Of a stretch of 64,000 bases of DNA, positions 1 through 9,706 are shown piece by piece. The stretch comes from Serratia liquefaciens. GTDB lineage: Bacteria; Pseudomonadota; Gammaproteobacteria; Enterobacterales; Enterobacteriaceae. The DNA lies in the NCBI GenBank assembly GCA_012719855.1, contig JAAXZN010000001.1, positions 62,001 through 126,000 of the forward strand, given 5' to 3'. How positions within the stretch are numbered: position 1 is the stretch's first letter; every line of letters starts with the position of its first letter. The notes below the pieces were generated by a model. It searched no databases and was not told where the DNA came from. It saw nothing but the letters and a program-made list of their open reading frames with translations. Position numbers and translations under genes: made by a program.

Positions 1-46
1 GCTGAGCCAGTGTCAGTTGGCCTGGGCGGATAGTCAGCGCTTTCAT
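1..46 (-). CDS. hutH: Histidine ammonia-lyase, N-terminal fragment (cut by window edge)
   Basis: Only the first 15 codons lie in the window ([15 protein letters not shown]). The start resembles HutH, which deaminates histidine to urocanate in the cytoplasm. The ATG overlaps the hutU stop in an ATGA arrangement, and a good ribosome binding site (AAGGAG) lies inside the 3' end of hutU, so the two are translationally coupled. HutH supplies the substrate of HutU. The identification rests on a short N-terminus plus the neighbour, so it is likely rather than certain. Confidence 0.8.
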   Translation of the reverse strand, partial: MKALTIRPGQLTLAQ

Positions 47-1734
47 GCTTTGTCTCCTTGAGTCGCGGCCACCATCGGCAGGTTCAAACCTTGCTCACGG
101 GCACATTCAATCGCAATGTCGTAGCCGGCATCGGCGTGACGCATCACGCCAGTGGCTGGGTCATTGTGCAACACGCGGGCGATACGTTCGGCGGCTTCAT
201 CGGTGCCGTCACAAACGATAACCATACCGGAATGCTGCGAGAAGCCCATGCCGACGCCGCCACCGTGGTGCAGGGAAACCCAGGTCGCACCGCTGGCGGT
301 ATTGAGCAGGGCGTTAAGCAGCGGCCAGTCGGAAACGGCGTCCGAACCGTCCTGCATGGATTCGGTTTCGCGGTTCGGGCTGGCGACCGAGCCGGAGTCC
401 AGATGGTCGCGGCCGATAACGATCGGGGCGGACAGTTCGCCACTGCGCACCATTTCGTTGAATGCCAGGCCCAGCTTGGCGCGCTGGCCCAGACCGACCC
501 AACAGATACGTGCCGGTAGGCCCTGGAAGCTGATGCGTTCGCGTGCCATATCCAGCCAGCGATGCAGATGCTCGTCATCTGGGATCAGCTCTTTAACCAT
601 GGCGTCGGTTTTGTAGATGTCTTGCGGATCGCCGGACAGTGCAGCCCAGCGGAACGGGCCGATGCCGCGACAGAACAGCGGACGGATATAGGCAGGCACA
701 AAGCCTGGGAAATCGAAGGCGTTGTTGACGCCCATTTCTTTCGCCATCTGACGAATGTTGTTGCCGTAGTCGAAGGTAGGTACGCCCATCTTCTGGAAGG
801 CCAGCATGGCTTCGACGTGTTCTGCCATCGACTGCTTGGCGGCGGTCACCACCTGCGCAGGTTCGGTCTGTGCACGTTCGCGGTACTCTTCCCAGCTCCA
901 GCCTTTTGGCAGATAGCCGTTCAGCGGATCGTGGGCGCTGGTCTGGTCGGTGACCATGTCCGGGCGCACGCCGCGGCGCACCAGTTCCGGCAGAATGTCT
1001 GCCGCATTGCCGCACAGGGCGATGGAGATGGCTTTGCCTTCGGCGGTGTATTTCTTGATGCGAGCCAGAGCGTCGTCCAGATCTGTCGCTTGTTCATCGA
1101 CATAACGGGTCTTCAGACGGAAATCGATACGGCTTTGTTGGCATTCGATGTTCAGTGAACAGGCGCCTGCCAGCGTGGCGGCCAGCGGTTGCGCGCCGCC
1201 CATGCCGCCCAACCCGGCGGTCAGCACCCAGCGGCCCTGCAGGCTGCCGTCGTAATGCTGGCGGCCCGCTTCCACGAAGGTCTCGTAGGTTCCCTGGACG
1301 ATGCCCTGGCTGCCGATGTAGATCCAGCTGCCGGCGGTCATTTGGCCGTACATGGCCAGACCTTTGGCGTCCAGTTCGTTAAAGTGTTCCCAGGTGGCCC
1401 AATGTGGCACCAGGTTAGAGTTGGCAATCAGCACCCGTGGCGCGTTGCTGTGGGTTTTGAATACCCCGACCGGTTTGCCGGACTGAACCAGCAGCGTTTC
1501 GTCTTCTTCCAACGTTTTCAGGGTGGCGACAATTTTGTCGTAGCAGTCCCAGTCACGCGCGGCGCGGCCGATACCGCCGTAGACCACCAGCTCATGCGGG
1601 TTTTCCGCCACTTCCGGATCGAGGTTGTTCATCAGCATGCGCAACGGCGCTTCGGTCAGCCAGCTTTTTGCATTTAATTTTGTGCCGCGTGGCGCGCGTA
1701 CATCGACATTGCGAACTTTGTTATTTGCAGTCAC
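43..1734 (-). CDS. hutU: Urocanate hydratase (urocanase)
   Basis: Converts urocanate to imidazolonepropionate, the second step of histidine degradation, using a tightly bound NAD+. The 563-residue product has the family's usual length (about 555-560). It carries the urocanase signature [10 protein letters not shown] with the active-site Cys near residue 410, and glycine-rich stretches such as [15 protein letters not shown] near the C-terminus. I chose the GTG at 1734 because a GAGGAAA ribosome binding site precedes it and the protein then begins [16 protein letters not shown], as in relatives; an in-frame ATG at 1878 would run through the operator at 1821-1846. It overlaps hutH by 4 nt downstream. 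A HutC-type palindrome upstream suggests repression relieved by urocanate. Confidence 0.96.
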   Translation of the reverse strand: MTANNKVRNVDVRAPRGTKLNAKSWLTEAPLRMLMNNLDPEVAENPHELVVYGGIGRAARDWDCYDKIVATLKTLEEDETLLVQSGKPVGVFKTHSNAPRVLIANSNLVPHWATWEHFNELDAKGLAMYGQMTAGSWIYIGSQGIVQGTYETFVEAGRQHYDGSLQGRWVLTAGLGGMGGAQPLAATLAGACSLNIECQQSRIDFRLKTRYVDEQATDLDDALARIKKYTAEGKAISIALCGNAADILPELVRRGVRPDMVTDQTSAHDPLNGYLPKGWSWEEYRERAQTEPAQVVTAAKQSMAEHVEAMLAFQKMGVPTFDYGNNIRQMAKEMGVNNAFDFPGFVPAYIRPLFCRGIGPFRWAALSGDPQDIYKTDAMVKELIPDDEHLHRWLDMARERISFQGLPARICWVGLGQRAKLGLAFNEMVRSGELSAPIVIGRDHLDSGSVASPNRETESMQDGSDAVSDWPLLNALLNTASGATWVSLHHGGGVGMGFSQHSGMVIVCDGTDEAAERIARVLHNDPATGVMRHADAGYDIAIECAREQGLNLPMVAATQGDKA

Positions 1735-2077
1735 AGCATTTTCCTCAAACAGTATCGGTGCAGATCCCATGGTGCGGTGGGGTGAATCACCACGCCATAA
1801 CAATGCGTAGGGTTTATTAACATATACTTGTATGTACAAGCATATGCAACACCGACCAGTGGGCGGCCAAAAAGACATAAGAGAAAGTTATTATTGTTTT
1901 AAATCAATGGCATGATTTCTATTTTGACGGCTGGGCCATTAGGCTCGCACTGAAGAACAGTGAGCTATTCAACAAAAATGAATTAAAAATGGGTCATTTT
2001 TGAGCGGCGAATCACAATAAATTTACATACCCATTACAAGTTAGGGCGAGCGATAAAAAAGTCCTATCGCTGGAGGG
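1735..2077. other. hutU upstream region
   Basis: No gene is supported here. It holds the hutU ribosome binding site, the HutC-type operator (1821-1846) and an AT-rich stretch (about 1880-2060) that probably carries the promoter. I could not assign -35/-10 hexamers or a CRP site with confidence. Confidence 0.5.
1821..1846 (-). promoter_or_regulatory. HutC-type operator upstream of hutU
   Basis: An almost perfect 26-bp inverted repeat centred on CTTGTATGTACAAG (1827-1840). HutC, the GntR-family repressor of hut genes, binds sites of the TGTA-N2-TACA type (established for Pseudomonas). The position about 90 bp upstream of the hutU GTG, in its 5' leader or promoter, fits repression of hutUH. The hutC gene itself is not in the window. 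Confidence 0.75.
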
Positions 2078-2101
2078 AAAAACGCCCGCCAGATGGCGGG
2101 C
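2078..2101 (-). terminator. Rho-independent terminator of the MFS gene
   Basis: A perfect 7-bp GC stem (GCCCGCC / GGCGGGC, 2084-2101) with a 4-nt loop, followed on the minus strand by GTTTTTCC. It sits 8 nt past the stop of the MFS gene and separates it from hutU. Confidence 0.85.
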
Positions 2102-2108
2102 GCACTCG

Positions 2109-3446
2109 TTATGCCGCCGGTTGCAGCACCGCTCTTCGGGTCATTTTGAATACCGTGGCGATGGCGGCGATCAACGCCGGCACACACAGGAACATCAAAA
2201 TGCTCTGCACTTCCCACTGCATGGCCAGCAACTGTGCTCCCATCATGGTTCCCGCCACGCCACCAAAGCGGCCGATGCCCTGCATCCAGGCTATGCCGGT
2301 TGCGCGGCTGTGGGTCGGGTAGAAGGTGGCCGCCAGCGTTTGCAGACCGGACTGCGCACCGTTCATGGTGATGCCCATCAGGAAGATAAAGGTACCCAGC
2401 AGCACGATATGGCTGTCCTCGGTCGCCATCGCCACAATGAGCAGGGCGGTGATCACAAAGCCGCTCGACACCACTTTATGGGCGTTCCAGCGGTCCATCA
2501 GCCAGCCGGCCACCAGAATGCCGAGCGTGCCGCCGAAGGTGAACAGCGAGGTCAAAATGGCCGACTGCTCCAACTGATAGCCCAGCCCCTGCATCAGGAT
2601 CGGCATCCAGCTCAGCAGCACGTAATAAATCACCAGGCCCATAAAATAGGTCAGCCACAGCATCAGCGTACCGGTCAGATAAGGGCGGGTGAACAACAGG
2701 CCGACGCTGGTTTTTGACTGTGCCAATTTCTCTTCATACAGATAAAAACGCGTCACCTGAGCGAGATCCTGGCTGACGAAACGCTGGGCAATGCGTTTGA
2801 TTTTTGCCGCCTCCTTGCCGCGGTTTACCATGTATTTCACCGATTCCGGCAGGAACAGGATCAACAATACCGTCAGCGCCAACGGAGCGATCGCGCCCAG
2901 CAGCAGTACGCTGTGCCAGCCGTAGGCCGGGATCAGCCACGACGAAATCGCGCCACCGCCGGCCGCCCCGAGCGGGAAACCGCAGTACATGGTGTTAATC
3001 GCCAACGAACGACAGCGCTTTGGCGCATATTCGGAAATCAGCGTGATAGCGTTCGGCATCGCGGCCCCCAGCCCCAGGCCGGTGAGGAAGCGCCACAGCG
3101 TCAGGCTATTGAGCGAACCGGCGTAGGCGGTCGCCAGGCTCGATAGGCCGAAGAACAGGCACGAAAACACCAGTACCCGCTTACGGCCGATGCGGTCGGA
3201 AATCGGTCCGGCAACCAGGGCGCCAAGGGACAGGCCCAGCAGCGCGGCGCTCAGCACCGGGCCCAGATCCTGTTTCACAATGCCCCAGTCTTTGGCGACC
3301 GAAGGGGCGATATACCCCATGGCCGCCGTGTCAAAGCCATCAATGGCCAGGATCAGGAATCCCAAAATGATCAAAGTCCAGTGAAACAGCGAGAATTTGC
3401 TGTCGTCGATGGCCTGCTGAATGTTCAACTCGGTGGAATGAGCCAT
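2109..3446 (-). CDS. MFS transporter, aromatic acid:H+ symporter (AAHS) type
   Basis: A 445-residue inner-membrane protein with about 12 hydrophobic segments. It has the AAHS hallmark DGFD in the first segment (IDGFDTAAMGY) and the MFS loop 2-3 signature SDRIGRKR. Relatives such as PcaK, MucK and MhpT import small aromatic or dicarboxylic acids by proton symport. The ATG at 3446 has an AGAGG site. It is upstream of, and co-oriented with, hutUH but ends in its own terminator. A TGTATATACA core like the hut operator precedes it at 3515-3524, so urocanate or a related imidazole acid is a possible substrate; this is inference and the substrate is otherwise unknown. Confidence 0.85.
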   Translation of the reverse strand: MAHSTELNIQQAIDDSKFSLFHWTLIILGFLILAIDGFDTAAMGYIAPSVAKDWGIVKQDLGPVLSAALLGLSLGALVAGPISDRIGRKRVLVFSCLFFGLSSLATAYAGSLNSLTLWRFLTGLGLGAAMPNAITLISEYAPKRCRSLAINTMYCGFPLGAAGGGAISSWLIPAYGWHSVLLLGAIAPLALTVLLILFLPESVKYMVNRGKEAAKIKRIAQRFVSQDLAQVTRFYLYEEKLAQSKTSVGLLFTRPYLTGTLMLWLTYFMGLVIYYVLLSWMPILMQGLGYQLEQSAILTSLFTFGGTLGILVAGWLMDRWNAHKVVSSGFVITALLIVAMATEDSHIVLLGTFIFLMGITMNGAQSGLQTLAATFYPTHSRATGIAWMQGIGRFGGVAGTMMGAQLLAMQWEVQSILMFLCVPALIAAIATVFKMTRRAVLQPAA

Positions 3447-3767
3447 GGCAACCTCTAACGCAGATGTGATGGTGTGGATGAACCGCCGGAACTGATGCCC
3501 GGCTTGTGCTTTCCTGTATATACATCTGCGCGCAGGCGCTTTATGTCAAATATATTTATCTTATGCGTTAAATAAATGTTGTTTTTGCGAAGCAGATTAC
3601 ATCGTCAGCGCAAGGGGATTGCCCGGGAAGCGAATTAAATGAAGTGGATAGCCGGTGAGATCAACTGGCCCAAGGGCGGAGGATAAAATTTAATACAATT
3701 TCGCCTGTTTGGTCGCCGGGCTGGAATCTGCGATAATCCCTTTTTACCTTTCCAGATTGAGAAACCG
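3447..3767. other. Divergent intergenic region between MFS gene and queE
   Basis: Contains the TGTATATACA palindrome near the MFS gene and an AT-rich centre (3540-3610) followed by the queE leader. I saw no preQ1-riboswitch-like pseudoknot before queE. No other feature is supported. Confidence 0.5.
3515..3524 (-). promoter_or_regulatory. HutC-like operator core upstream of MFS gene
   Basis: TGTATATACA is a perfect 10-bp palindrome 69 bp upstream of the MFS start and matches the TGTA-N2-TACA core of the hutU operator. Its flanks are not as symmetric as at hutU, and other GntR regulators use similar cores, so assignment to HutC is tentative. Confidence 0.5.
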
Positions 3768-4439
3768 ATGCAGTACCCGATTAATGAAATGTTCCAAACC
3801 TTGCAGGGCGAAGGCTTTTTCACCGGCGTTCCAGCCATCTTTATTCGCTTGCAGGGCTGCCCGGTAGGATGCAGCTGGTGCGACACCAAACATACCTGGG
3901 AAAAGGAAGCCAATCGGGAAGTCGACATGCAACGGATCCTGGTGAAAACCGAAGAAAGTGATGCCTGGGGCAGTGCCAGTGCCGAACAGCTGCTGGCGGT
4001 GATGCGTCAGCAAGGGTATACCGCACGCCACGTGGTGATCACCGGCGGCGAACCCTGTATTTACGATCTGGCCCCGTTGACCCAACTGCTGGAAGACAAC
4101 GGTTACGGCTGCCAGATTGAAACCAGCGGCACCCACGAAATCCGGTGCTCGGCGAAAACCTGGGTGACGGTATCCCCCAAGGTGAATATGCGCGGTGGCA
4201 TGAAGGTGTTGGATCAGGCTTTGCAACGTGCTGATGAAGTGAAGCACCCGGTTGGGCGTGAGCGCGATATCGAAGCATTGGATGCGTTGTTGGCGACGCT
4301 GCATGATGAGAAGCCGCGCATTATTGCACTGCAACCGATCAGCCAGAAGGAAGAGGCGACCCGTTTGTGCATTGAAACCTGCATTGCGCGCAACTGGCGG
4401 CTGTCGATGCAGACGCATAAATATCTGAACATCGCATAA
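3768..4439 (+). CDS. queE: 7-carboxy-7-deazaguanine synthase
   Basis: A radical-SAM enzyme that turns 6-carboxytetrahydropterin into 7-carboxy-7-deazaguanine in the queuosine pathway. The 223 residues equal the E. coli length. The cluster-binding cysteines C31, C35 and C38 (GCPVGCSWCDTKHTW) fit radical-SAM use, and TGGEP near residue 90 is a family SAM-binding motif. QueD, which makes its substrate, is encoded convergently at 5200-5559, with an unrelated two-gene unit between them. Confidence 0.96.
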   Translation: MQYPINEMFQTLQGEGFFTGVPAIFIRLQGCPVGCSWCDTKHTWEKEANREVDMQRILVKTEESDAWGSASAEQLLAVMRQQGYTARHVVITGGEPCIYDLAPLTQLLEDNGYGCQIETSGTHEIRCSAKTWVTVSPKVNMRGGMKVLDQALQRADEVKHPVGRERDIEALDALLATLHDEKPRIIALQPISQKEEATRLCIETCIARNWRLSMQTHKYLNIA

Positions 4440-4463
4440 AAAGTTAACCAAGGATGGTTGAGA

Positions 4464-4991
4464 TTGAAAAGAGAAATTGCTTGGGAAGAGCCTTTTGATG
4501 ACAGCTATGGATCCGGATTTATTACCAGAATGTTTGTTGTTTCTGGGAGGGTCTATGCAGTAGGTTTTGAGGAAATCTACAACGATCAACAATTGGTAAA
4601 TAAAGGCATTCATATCAACGCCGATATCCCTGACTTCCAATTTCCTGATGCGGGAATGTGGGCTGTCGCATTTGATCAGGTTGAAACGGCTGAAGCGTGG
4701 GGAGGTTACAACCACGTGAGATTACCTGGACTATTGGCCGGTAAGGTGCTGCTTAAAGTTGCCAGGTCAATTATTGAGCATTACTATGTATCAAATGCAG
4801 GTGCTTATGTTTTCAGTGCTGCACTGGACCGAGAACATGAGAGGGATGTGGATCTTGTAAGCATTTATAATGGTTTCTTGGGATTAGGCTATAAGAGAAC
4901 GAAACCGTTAGTCGCACTACCTAATATGAAATGTTATGGCAATCTGGGTGAGGGAGGGAGAGGATATGTCGTCACAACAGAAAGTTACTGA
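4464..4991 (+). CDS. Unrecognised protein, first gene of an AT-rich bicistron
   Basis: I do not recognise the family. The product is about 175 residues, soluble, acidic and aromatic-rich near the N-terminus, with no signal peptide or clear membrane segment. The start is uncertain: TTG at 4464 is about 9 nt from an AAGGA site, while TTG at 4458 would be too close. Base composition is clearly AT-richer than the flanking queE and queD (for example, 20 of 60 bases at 4561-4620 are G or C), suggesting acquisition. The 3' end overlaps the next gene by 26 nt, so the two are probably co-translated. The C-terminal half has the feel of an acyltransferase-like fold (GLGYKRTKPL), but this is only an impression. 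Confidence 0.7.
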   Translation: MKREIAWEEPFDDSYGSGFITRMFVVSGRVYAVGFEEIYNDQQLVNKGIHINADIPDFQFPDAGMWAVAFDQVETAEAWGGYNHVRLPGLLAGKVLLKVARSIIEHYYVSNAGAYVFSAALDREHERDVDLVSIYNGFLGLGYKRTKPLVALPNMKCYGNLGEGGRGYVVTTESY

Positions 4992-5157
4992 TGCTGCAAC
5001 TCTGGAGCGTTTGTCTTTAGACTTGGGTTCCAAACTTCACACAGCGGCCAGAGATATTATAAAGAAGAAACTACAAACTGGCGAATATCAAATGATCAAC
5101 GGCCGTATCGTTTCTGTTGATCATAAGCGCAGTAAAAAAACTGTTGTAGAGGTTTGA
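4966..5157 (+). CDS. Unrecognised 63-residue protein, second gene of the bicistron
   Basis: The ATG at 4966 follows a strong GGGAGAGG site inside the end of the preceding gene. The product is small and basic toward its C-terminus (DHKRSKKTVVEV), with a probable helical N-terminal half (ATLERLSLDLGSKLHTAARD). A small charged protein overlapping a larger unknown one is a layout shared with toxin-antitoxin and effector-immunity pairs, but no known family member is recognised. It ends just before a strong terminator. Confidence 0.7.
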   Translation: MSSQQKVTDAATLERLSLDLGSKLHTAARDIIKKKLQTGEYQMINGRIVSVDHKRSKKTVVEV

Positions 5158-5176
5158 AACAGGACAGTTTGTAGAA

Positions 5177-5202
5177 GGGCGCCATGGGGCGCCCTTTCTT
5201 TA
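5177..5202 (+). terminator. Terminator of the bicistron
   Basis: GGGCGCC and GGCGCCC (5177-5194) form a 7-bp stem with a 4-nt loop followed by TTTCTTT. It lies in the 42-bp gap between two convergent genes. Confidence 0.8.
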
Positions 5203-5559
5203 ACCTTTATACACGCATCCTGCGGTACAGGTTTCTTTCACCATCACCGCAGTCAGCTCCGGCAACTGAGGTTTGAGCTGTTGCCAGATCCAGGCGGCAA
5301 GCACTTCGCTGGTGGGATTTTCCAATCCTGGAATATCGTTCAGATAATGGTGATCCAAGCGCTCCCAAATAGGGGAGAACACGGCTTTAAGCTCGGCGAA
5401 ATCCATCACCCAACCGGTGTGCGCATCCACTTCACCGGTCACTTCCAGACGCACCATAAACGAATGCCCGTGCAGACGGCCGCATTTATGGCCCTCAGGT
5501 ACGTGCGGCAGACGGTGGGCGGCTTCAAACTGAAAATCTTTAAACAGCGTGGTTGCCAT
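5200..5559 (-). CDS. queD: 6-carboxy-5,6,7,8-tetrahydropterin synthase
   Basis: Converts dihydroneopterin triphosphate to 6-carboxytetrahydropterin, the step before QueE in queuosine synthesis. The 119 residues are the normal length. Zinc ligands H15, H30 and H32 (AAHR; LHGH) and the catalytic Cys26 ([11 protein letters not shown]) are present, as is the LDHHYLND segment. It is convergent with the bicistron and divergent from the cysJ operon. Confidence 0.95.
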   Translation of the reverse strand: MATTLFKDFQFEAAHRLPHVPEGHKCGRLHGHSFMVRLEVTGEVDAHTGWVMDFAELKAVFSPIWERLDHHYLNDIPGLENPTSEVLAAWIWQQLKPQLPELTAVMVKETCTAGCVYKG

Positions 5560-5970
5560 TATTACGGCCTCATTGACTCAAAAACCGCCGAAGTTTACCG
5601 GAAACGGAGCCTGCTTGCCATTTATACCGCTATGGTCTACTGCCACCGTGGTCAATGCACGGTTAACACTTTTTTTGTTTGGTGCCGACCGGACCTATCG
5701 GTTGGGGTAATGAGTGGTAAATACGATTCATTCAAATAACGTCAAAAAAACAGCTTTATTTTCAGTTGGATAAAAATATCCGCTTAACGCTTTAAGCACT
5801 ATCCTTTACCAGAAAAACAGCTTAGTCATTTTGGTTATTAATTATTGCTATCCCTTATTTAATCGTTGCTATTGTGCTCGGTAACCTTACAAACTCTCCT
5901 GATCTTTTCAGGACCGCAGACTGAACGAAAAGACAGCGACTGACACAGGCGAGCACCTGGCTGGATAGGT
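5560..5970. other. Divergent intergenic region between queD and cysJ
   Basis: An AT-rich non-coding stretch that should carry the queD promoter and the cysJIH promoter with CysB sites. CysB sites are too degenerate to place by eye. No gene is supported. Confidence 0.5.
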
Positions 5971-6101
5971 GCCATACCCGTTGCCTTTCAAACTGCAGCG
6001 TTGTTACCTGCACTCGCTAACCCCAGTTACTTACCTAAGTAAGCGCCTGGGGATGAGCGAGCCGGCCACCTGGCTGCAGCTTGAAATTCATAGGCTATAA
6101 G
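5971..6101. repeat. Large intergenic palindromic repeat element upstream of cysJ
   Basis: About 130 bp with nested matching arms: TTTCAA (5986-5991) with TTGAAA (6081-6086), CTGCAG (5993-5998) with CTGCAG (6074-6079), and CCCCAG (6021-6026) with CTGGGG (6047-6052), centred near 6034 on a TTAC/GTAA core. RNA from it would fold into one long hairpin. It resembles the palindromic intergenic repeats common in Yersinia and Serratia genomes (YPAL-like). It lies in the cysJ 5' region, ending about 20 nt before the start codon. Confidence 0.75.
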
Positions 6102-6120
6102 TAAGGAAATAAGTACTGCA

Positions 6121-7920
6121 ATGACGACTCAGGCTCCTCCAACATCGATGCTCCCGCTGACACCCGAACAGCTGGCGCGCCTGCAGGCGGCGATTGGTGA
6201 ATATTCACCTACGCAGCTGGCGTGGCTGTCAGGCTATTTCTGGGGAATGGTTAATCAACAGCCTGGCGCGGTAGCCATTGCGCCGGCTGCCACCGCTGCC
6301 GCCAGCATCACGCTGATTTCCGCTTCGCAGACCGGCAATGCGCGTCGCCTGGCGGAACAATTGCGCGACGATCTGTTGGCCGCCAAGCTGAGCGTCACGC
6401 TGGTTAACGCTGGCGACTACAAATTCAAGCAAATTGCCCAGGAACGTCTGCTGGTGATCGTCGCCTCCACCCAAGGGGAAGGTGAACCGGCGGAAGAGGC
6501 GGTTGCCCTGCATAAATTCCTGTTCTCCAAGAAAGCGCCGAAGCTTAACGAAACCGCGTTTGCGGTATTTGGCCTGGGGGACACTTCCTATGAGAACTTC
6601 TGTCAGTCGGGTAAAGATTTCGACGGCAAGCTGGCCGAACTGGGCGCTGAGCGTCTGGTTGAGCGGGTAGACGCCGACGTGGAATACCAGGACTTGGCTA
6701 CTGCCTGGCGTAAACAGGTGGTGGAGGTGTTGAAGGCGCGCGCACCGGCTGAAAACGCCGCACCGGGCGTGCTGGCCAGCGGCGCGGTTGACCTGATCGA
6801 CAGCAGCCCGTACAGCAAAGAACAACCGCTGACCGCACAGCTGGCGGTGAAGCAAAAAATTACCGGTCGCGCCTCAGACAAAGACGTACGCCATATTGAA
6901 ATCGATCTGGGTGATTCTGGCCTGCGTTACCGGCCGGGTGACGCGCTGGGCGTGTGGTTTGACAACGACCCCGAGCTGGTGGATGAACTGGTGCAACTGC
7001 TGTGGCTGAAGGGCGACGAACCGGTGGAGGTCGAGGGTAAAACCTTGCCGCTTTCGCAGGCGTTGCGCAGCCATTTCGAGTTAACGCAGAACACCACGCT
7101 GATTGTCGATAAATATGCGGCGCTGTCGCGCGACGAAAAGCTGATTGGCCTGCTGGCGGATAAAGCGGCTTTGCAGCATTACGCGCACAACACGCCGATT
7201 GTCGACATGGTACGGCAGGCGCCGGCCGATCTGAACGCAGAGCAGTTGATTGGCCTGCTGCGTCCGCTGACGCCGCGGCTGTATTCCATTGCCTCGTCGC
7301 AAGCCGAGAACGAAAATGAAGTGCACGTGACCGTCGGCGTGGTGCGTTACGACATCGAAGGGCGCGCCCGCGCAGGCGGTGCCTCCAGTTTCCTGGCCGA
7401 TCGGCTGGAAGAAGATGGCGACGTGCGAGTTTTCATTGAGCATAACGATAATTTCCGCCTGCCGGCCAACCCGGAAACCCCGGTGATCATGATTGGGCCA
7501 GGCACCGGCATTGCGCCGTTCCGCGCCTTTATGCAACAGCGTGATGCTGACGGTGCCGGCGGCAAGAACTGGCTGTTCTTCGGCAATCCGCACTTTACTG
7601 AAGACTTTTTGTACCAGGTCGAATGGCAACGCTACGTGAAAGACGGCCTGCTGACCCGCATCGATCTGGCCTGGTCACGTGACCAGCAGCATAAAGTCTA
7701 TGTCCAGGACAAACTGCGCGAACAGGGAGCGGAAGTGTGGCGTTGGATCCAGGAAGGCGCGCATATTTACGTTTGTGGCGATGCGAACCGCATGGCGAAA
7801 GACGTGGAAAACACATTACTGGAACTGGTGGCCGAGCACGGTGGCATGGATACCGAGCTGGCGGATGAATTTTTAAGTGAGCTGCGCCTTGAGCGCCGTT
7901 ATCAGCGAGATGTCTACTGA
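6121..7920 (+). CDS. cysJ: Sulfite reductase [NADPH] flavoprotein alpha subunit
   Basis: Passes electrons from NADPH through FAD and FMN to the CysI hemoprotein for reduction of sulfite to sulfide. The 599 residues match the family. An N-terminal flavodoxin-like FMN domain (about 64-200, [15 protein letters not shown]), an FAD-binding domain (about 230-450, RLYSIASS) and a C-terminal NADPH domain ([20 protein letters not shown]-type motif) occur in order. The stop overlaps the cysI start by one base (TGATG), indicating coupled translation. Confidence 0.97.
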   Translation: MTTQAPPTSMLPLTPEQLARLQAAIGEYSPTQLAWLSGYFWGMVNQQPGAVAIAPAATAAASITLISASQTGNARRLAEQLRDDLLAAKLSVTLVNAGDYKFKQIAQERLLVIVASTQGEGEPAEEAVALHKFLFSKKAPKLNETAFAVFGLGDTSYENFCQSGKDFDGKLAELGAERLVERVDADVEYQDLATAWRKQVVEVLKARAPAENAAPGVLASGAVDLIDSSPYSKEQPLTAQLAVKQKITGRASDKDVRHIEIDLGDSGLRYRPGDALGVWFDNDPELVDELVQLLWLKGDEPVEVEGKTLPLSQALRSHFELTQNTTLIVDKYAALSRDEKLIGLLADKAALQHYAHNTPIVDMVRQAPADLNAEQLIGLLRPLTPRLYSIASSQAENENEVHVTVGVVRYDIEGRARAGGASSFLADRLEEDGDVRVFIEHNDNFRLPANPETPVIMIGPGTGIAPFRAFMQQRDADGAGGKNWLFFGNPHFTEDFLYQVEWQRYVKDGLLTRIDLAWSRDQQHKVYVQDKLREQGAEVWRWIQEGAHIYVCGDANRMAKDVENTLLELVAEHGGMDTELADEFLSELRLERRYQRDVY

Positions 7921-9635
7921 TGAGTGATAAACACCCGGGACCTCTGGTGGTCGAAGGCAAATTGGCCGATGCCGAGCGTTTGAAGAAAGAAAGCAACTTC
8001 CTGCGCGGCACCATCGCCGAAGACTTGAAGGATGGCCTGACCGGCGGTTTTAACGGTGATAACTTCCTGCTGATCCGCTTCCACGGGATGTACCAGCAGG
8101 ACGACCGTGACATCCGCGCCGAACGTGCCGAGCAGAAGCTGGAGCCGCGTCACGCCATGATGCTGCGTTGTCGTCTGCCGGGGGGCATTATCTCCCCACA
8201 GCAGTGGCTGGGCATTGACAAGTTCGCGCAGGAAAGCACGCTGTACGGCAGCATCCGCATCACCAACCGTCAGACTTTCCAGTTCCATGGCATTGTGAAG
8301 GGCAACGTTAAGCCGGTTCACCAGCTGTTGGGTCGCCTGGGGTTGGACGCGCTGGCCACGGCTAACGACGTCAACCGCAACGTGCTTTGCACCTCTAACC
8401 CGGTGGAGTCCGAGCTGCACCAGGAAGCCTACGAGTGGGCGAAAAAGATCTCCGAACATCTGCTGCCGCGTACCCGCGCCTATGCTGAAGTGTGGCTGGA
8501 TCAGGAAAAAGTGGCGACCACCGACGAAGAACCGATCCTCGGGGCGACCTATCTGCCGCGCAAGTTCAAAACCACGGTGGTGATCCCGCCGCAAAACGAC
8601 GTGGATCTGCACGCCAACGACATGAACTTTGTCGCGATTGCCAAAAACGGCAAGCTGGTGGGCTTTAACCTGCTGGTAGGCGGTGGCCTGTCGATTGAAC
8701 ACGGCAACAAGAAAACCTATGCGCGCAAGGCCAGCGAATTTGGCTATATCCCGTTGGAGCATACGCTGGCGGTCGCCGAAGCGGTGGTGACCACCCAGCG
8801 CGACTGGGGTAACCGTACCGATCGCAAGAACGCCAAAACCAAATACACGCTGGAACGCGTTGGGGTTGATACCTTCCGTGCCGAAGTGGAAAAACGGGCC
8901 GGTATCACCTTTGAACCGATCCGTCCGTACGAGTTTACCGGCCGCGGCGATCGCATTGGTTGGGTTAAAGGCATCGATAATCAGTGGCACCTGACGCTGT
9001 TTATCGAGAATGGCCGTCTGCTGGACTATCCAGGGCGCCCGTTGAAAACCGGCGTTGCCGAGATCGCCAGGATCCACAAAGGGGATTTCCGTTTAACGGC
9101 CAACCAGAACCTGATTGTCGCCGGCGTACCGGAAAGTGAGAAGGCGAAGATCGAAGCGATCGCTCGTGAACACGGGTTGATCGACGACGGGATCAGCGAA
9201 CAACGTCAAAACTCGATGGCCTGCGTATCCTTCCCGACCTGTCCGTTGGCCATGGCGGAGGCTGAGCGTTTCCTGCCGGCGTTCGTCACTAAAGTGGAAG
9301 GGATCCTGCACAGCCACGGCGTGGGTGACGAGCACATTGTGTTGCGCATTACTGGCTGTCCGAACGGCTGTGGCCGCGCGCTGTTGGCGGAGATTGGCCT
9401 GGTGGGGAAAGCGGTTGGCCGCTATAACCTGCATCTGGGTGGCAATCGGGAAGGTACGCGTATTCCGCGCATGTACCGTGAAAATATCAACGAAGAAGAA
9501 ATTCTGCGGGAGATTGACCAACTGGTGGGCCGCTGGGCCACAGAGCGTAGCGCAGGCGAAGGCTTTGGTGATTTCACCATCCGCGCCGGCGTGGTCAAGC
9601 CGGTGATTGATTCGGCGCAGGATTTCTGGGACTGA
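7920..9635 (+). CDS. cysI: Sulfite reductase hemoprotein beta subunit
   Basis: Holds siroheme and a [4Fe-4S] cluster and carries out six-electron reduction of sulfite to sulfide. It is 571 residues long. The cluster ligands occur as [13 protein letters not shown] and [10 protein letters not shown] in the C-terminal third, the conserved sulfite/nitrite reductase signature. It is translated directly after cysJ, and its siroheme comes from the cysG product at 12315-13745. Confidence 0.97.
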   Translation: MSDKHPGPLVVEGKLADAERLKKESNFLRGTIAEDLKDGLTGGFNGDNFLLIRFHGMYQQDDRDIRAERAEQKLEPRHAMMLRCRLPGGIISPQQWLGIDKFAQESTLYGSIRITNRQTFQFHGIVKGNVKPVHQLLGRLGLDALATANDVNRNVLCTSNPVESELHQEAYEWAKKISEHLLPRTRAYAEVWLDQEKVATTDEEPILGATYLPRKFKTTVVIPPQNDVDLHANDMNFVAIAKNGKLVGFNLLVGGGLSIEHGNKKTYARKASEFGYIPLEHTLAVAEAVVTTQRDWGNRTDRKNAKTKYTLERVGVDTFRAEVEKRAGITFEPIRPYEFTGRGDRIGWVKGIDNQWHLTLFIENGRLLDYPGRPLKTGVAEIARIHKGDFRLTANQNLIVAGVPESEKAKIEAIAREHGLIDDGISEQRQNSMACVSFPTCPLAMAEAERFLPAFVTKVEGILHSHGVGDEHIVLRITGCPNGCGRALLAEIGLVGKAVGRYNLHLGGNREGTRIPRMYRENINEEEILREIDQLVGRWATERSAGEGFGDFTIRAGVVKPVIDSAQDFWD

Positions 9636-9706
9636 CGCCGTTTGGCCCCGCTTACACCGGGGGCCGGATCCGCGCGGTATGATTCAAGCATCAGGAGGCA
9701 GGCAAC

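Noticed and set aside
3447-3767. preQ1 riboswitch before queE
   Set aside because: No short stem-loop with A-rich tail ending at the ribosome binding site was visible, and enterobacterial queE is not normally under this control.
3744-4715. 323-codon open frame on the minus strand
   Set aside because: It crosses queE and the start of the unknown gene antisense; composition looks like a shadow of the queE frame.
7914-9077. 387-codon open frame on the minus strand
   Set aside because: It is a mirror of cysI, a clear sulfite reductase gene; it has no ribosome binding site or recognisable motif and reflects the high GC content.
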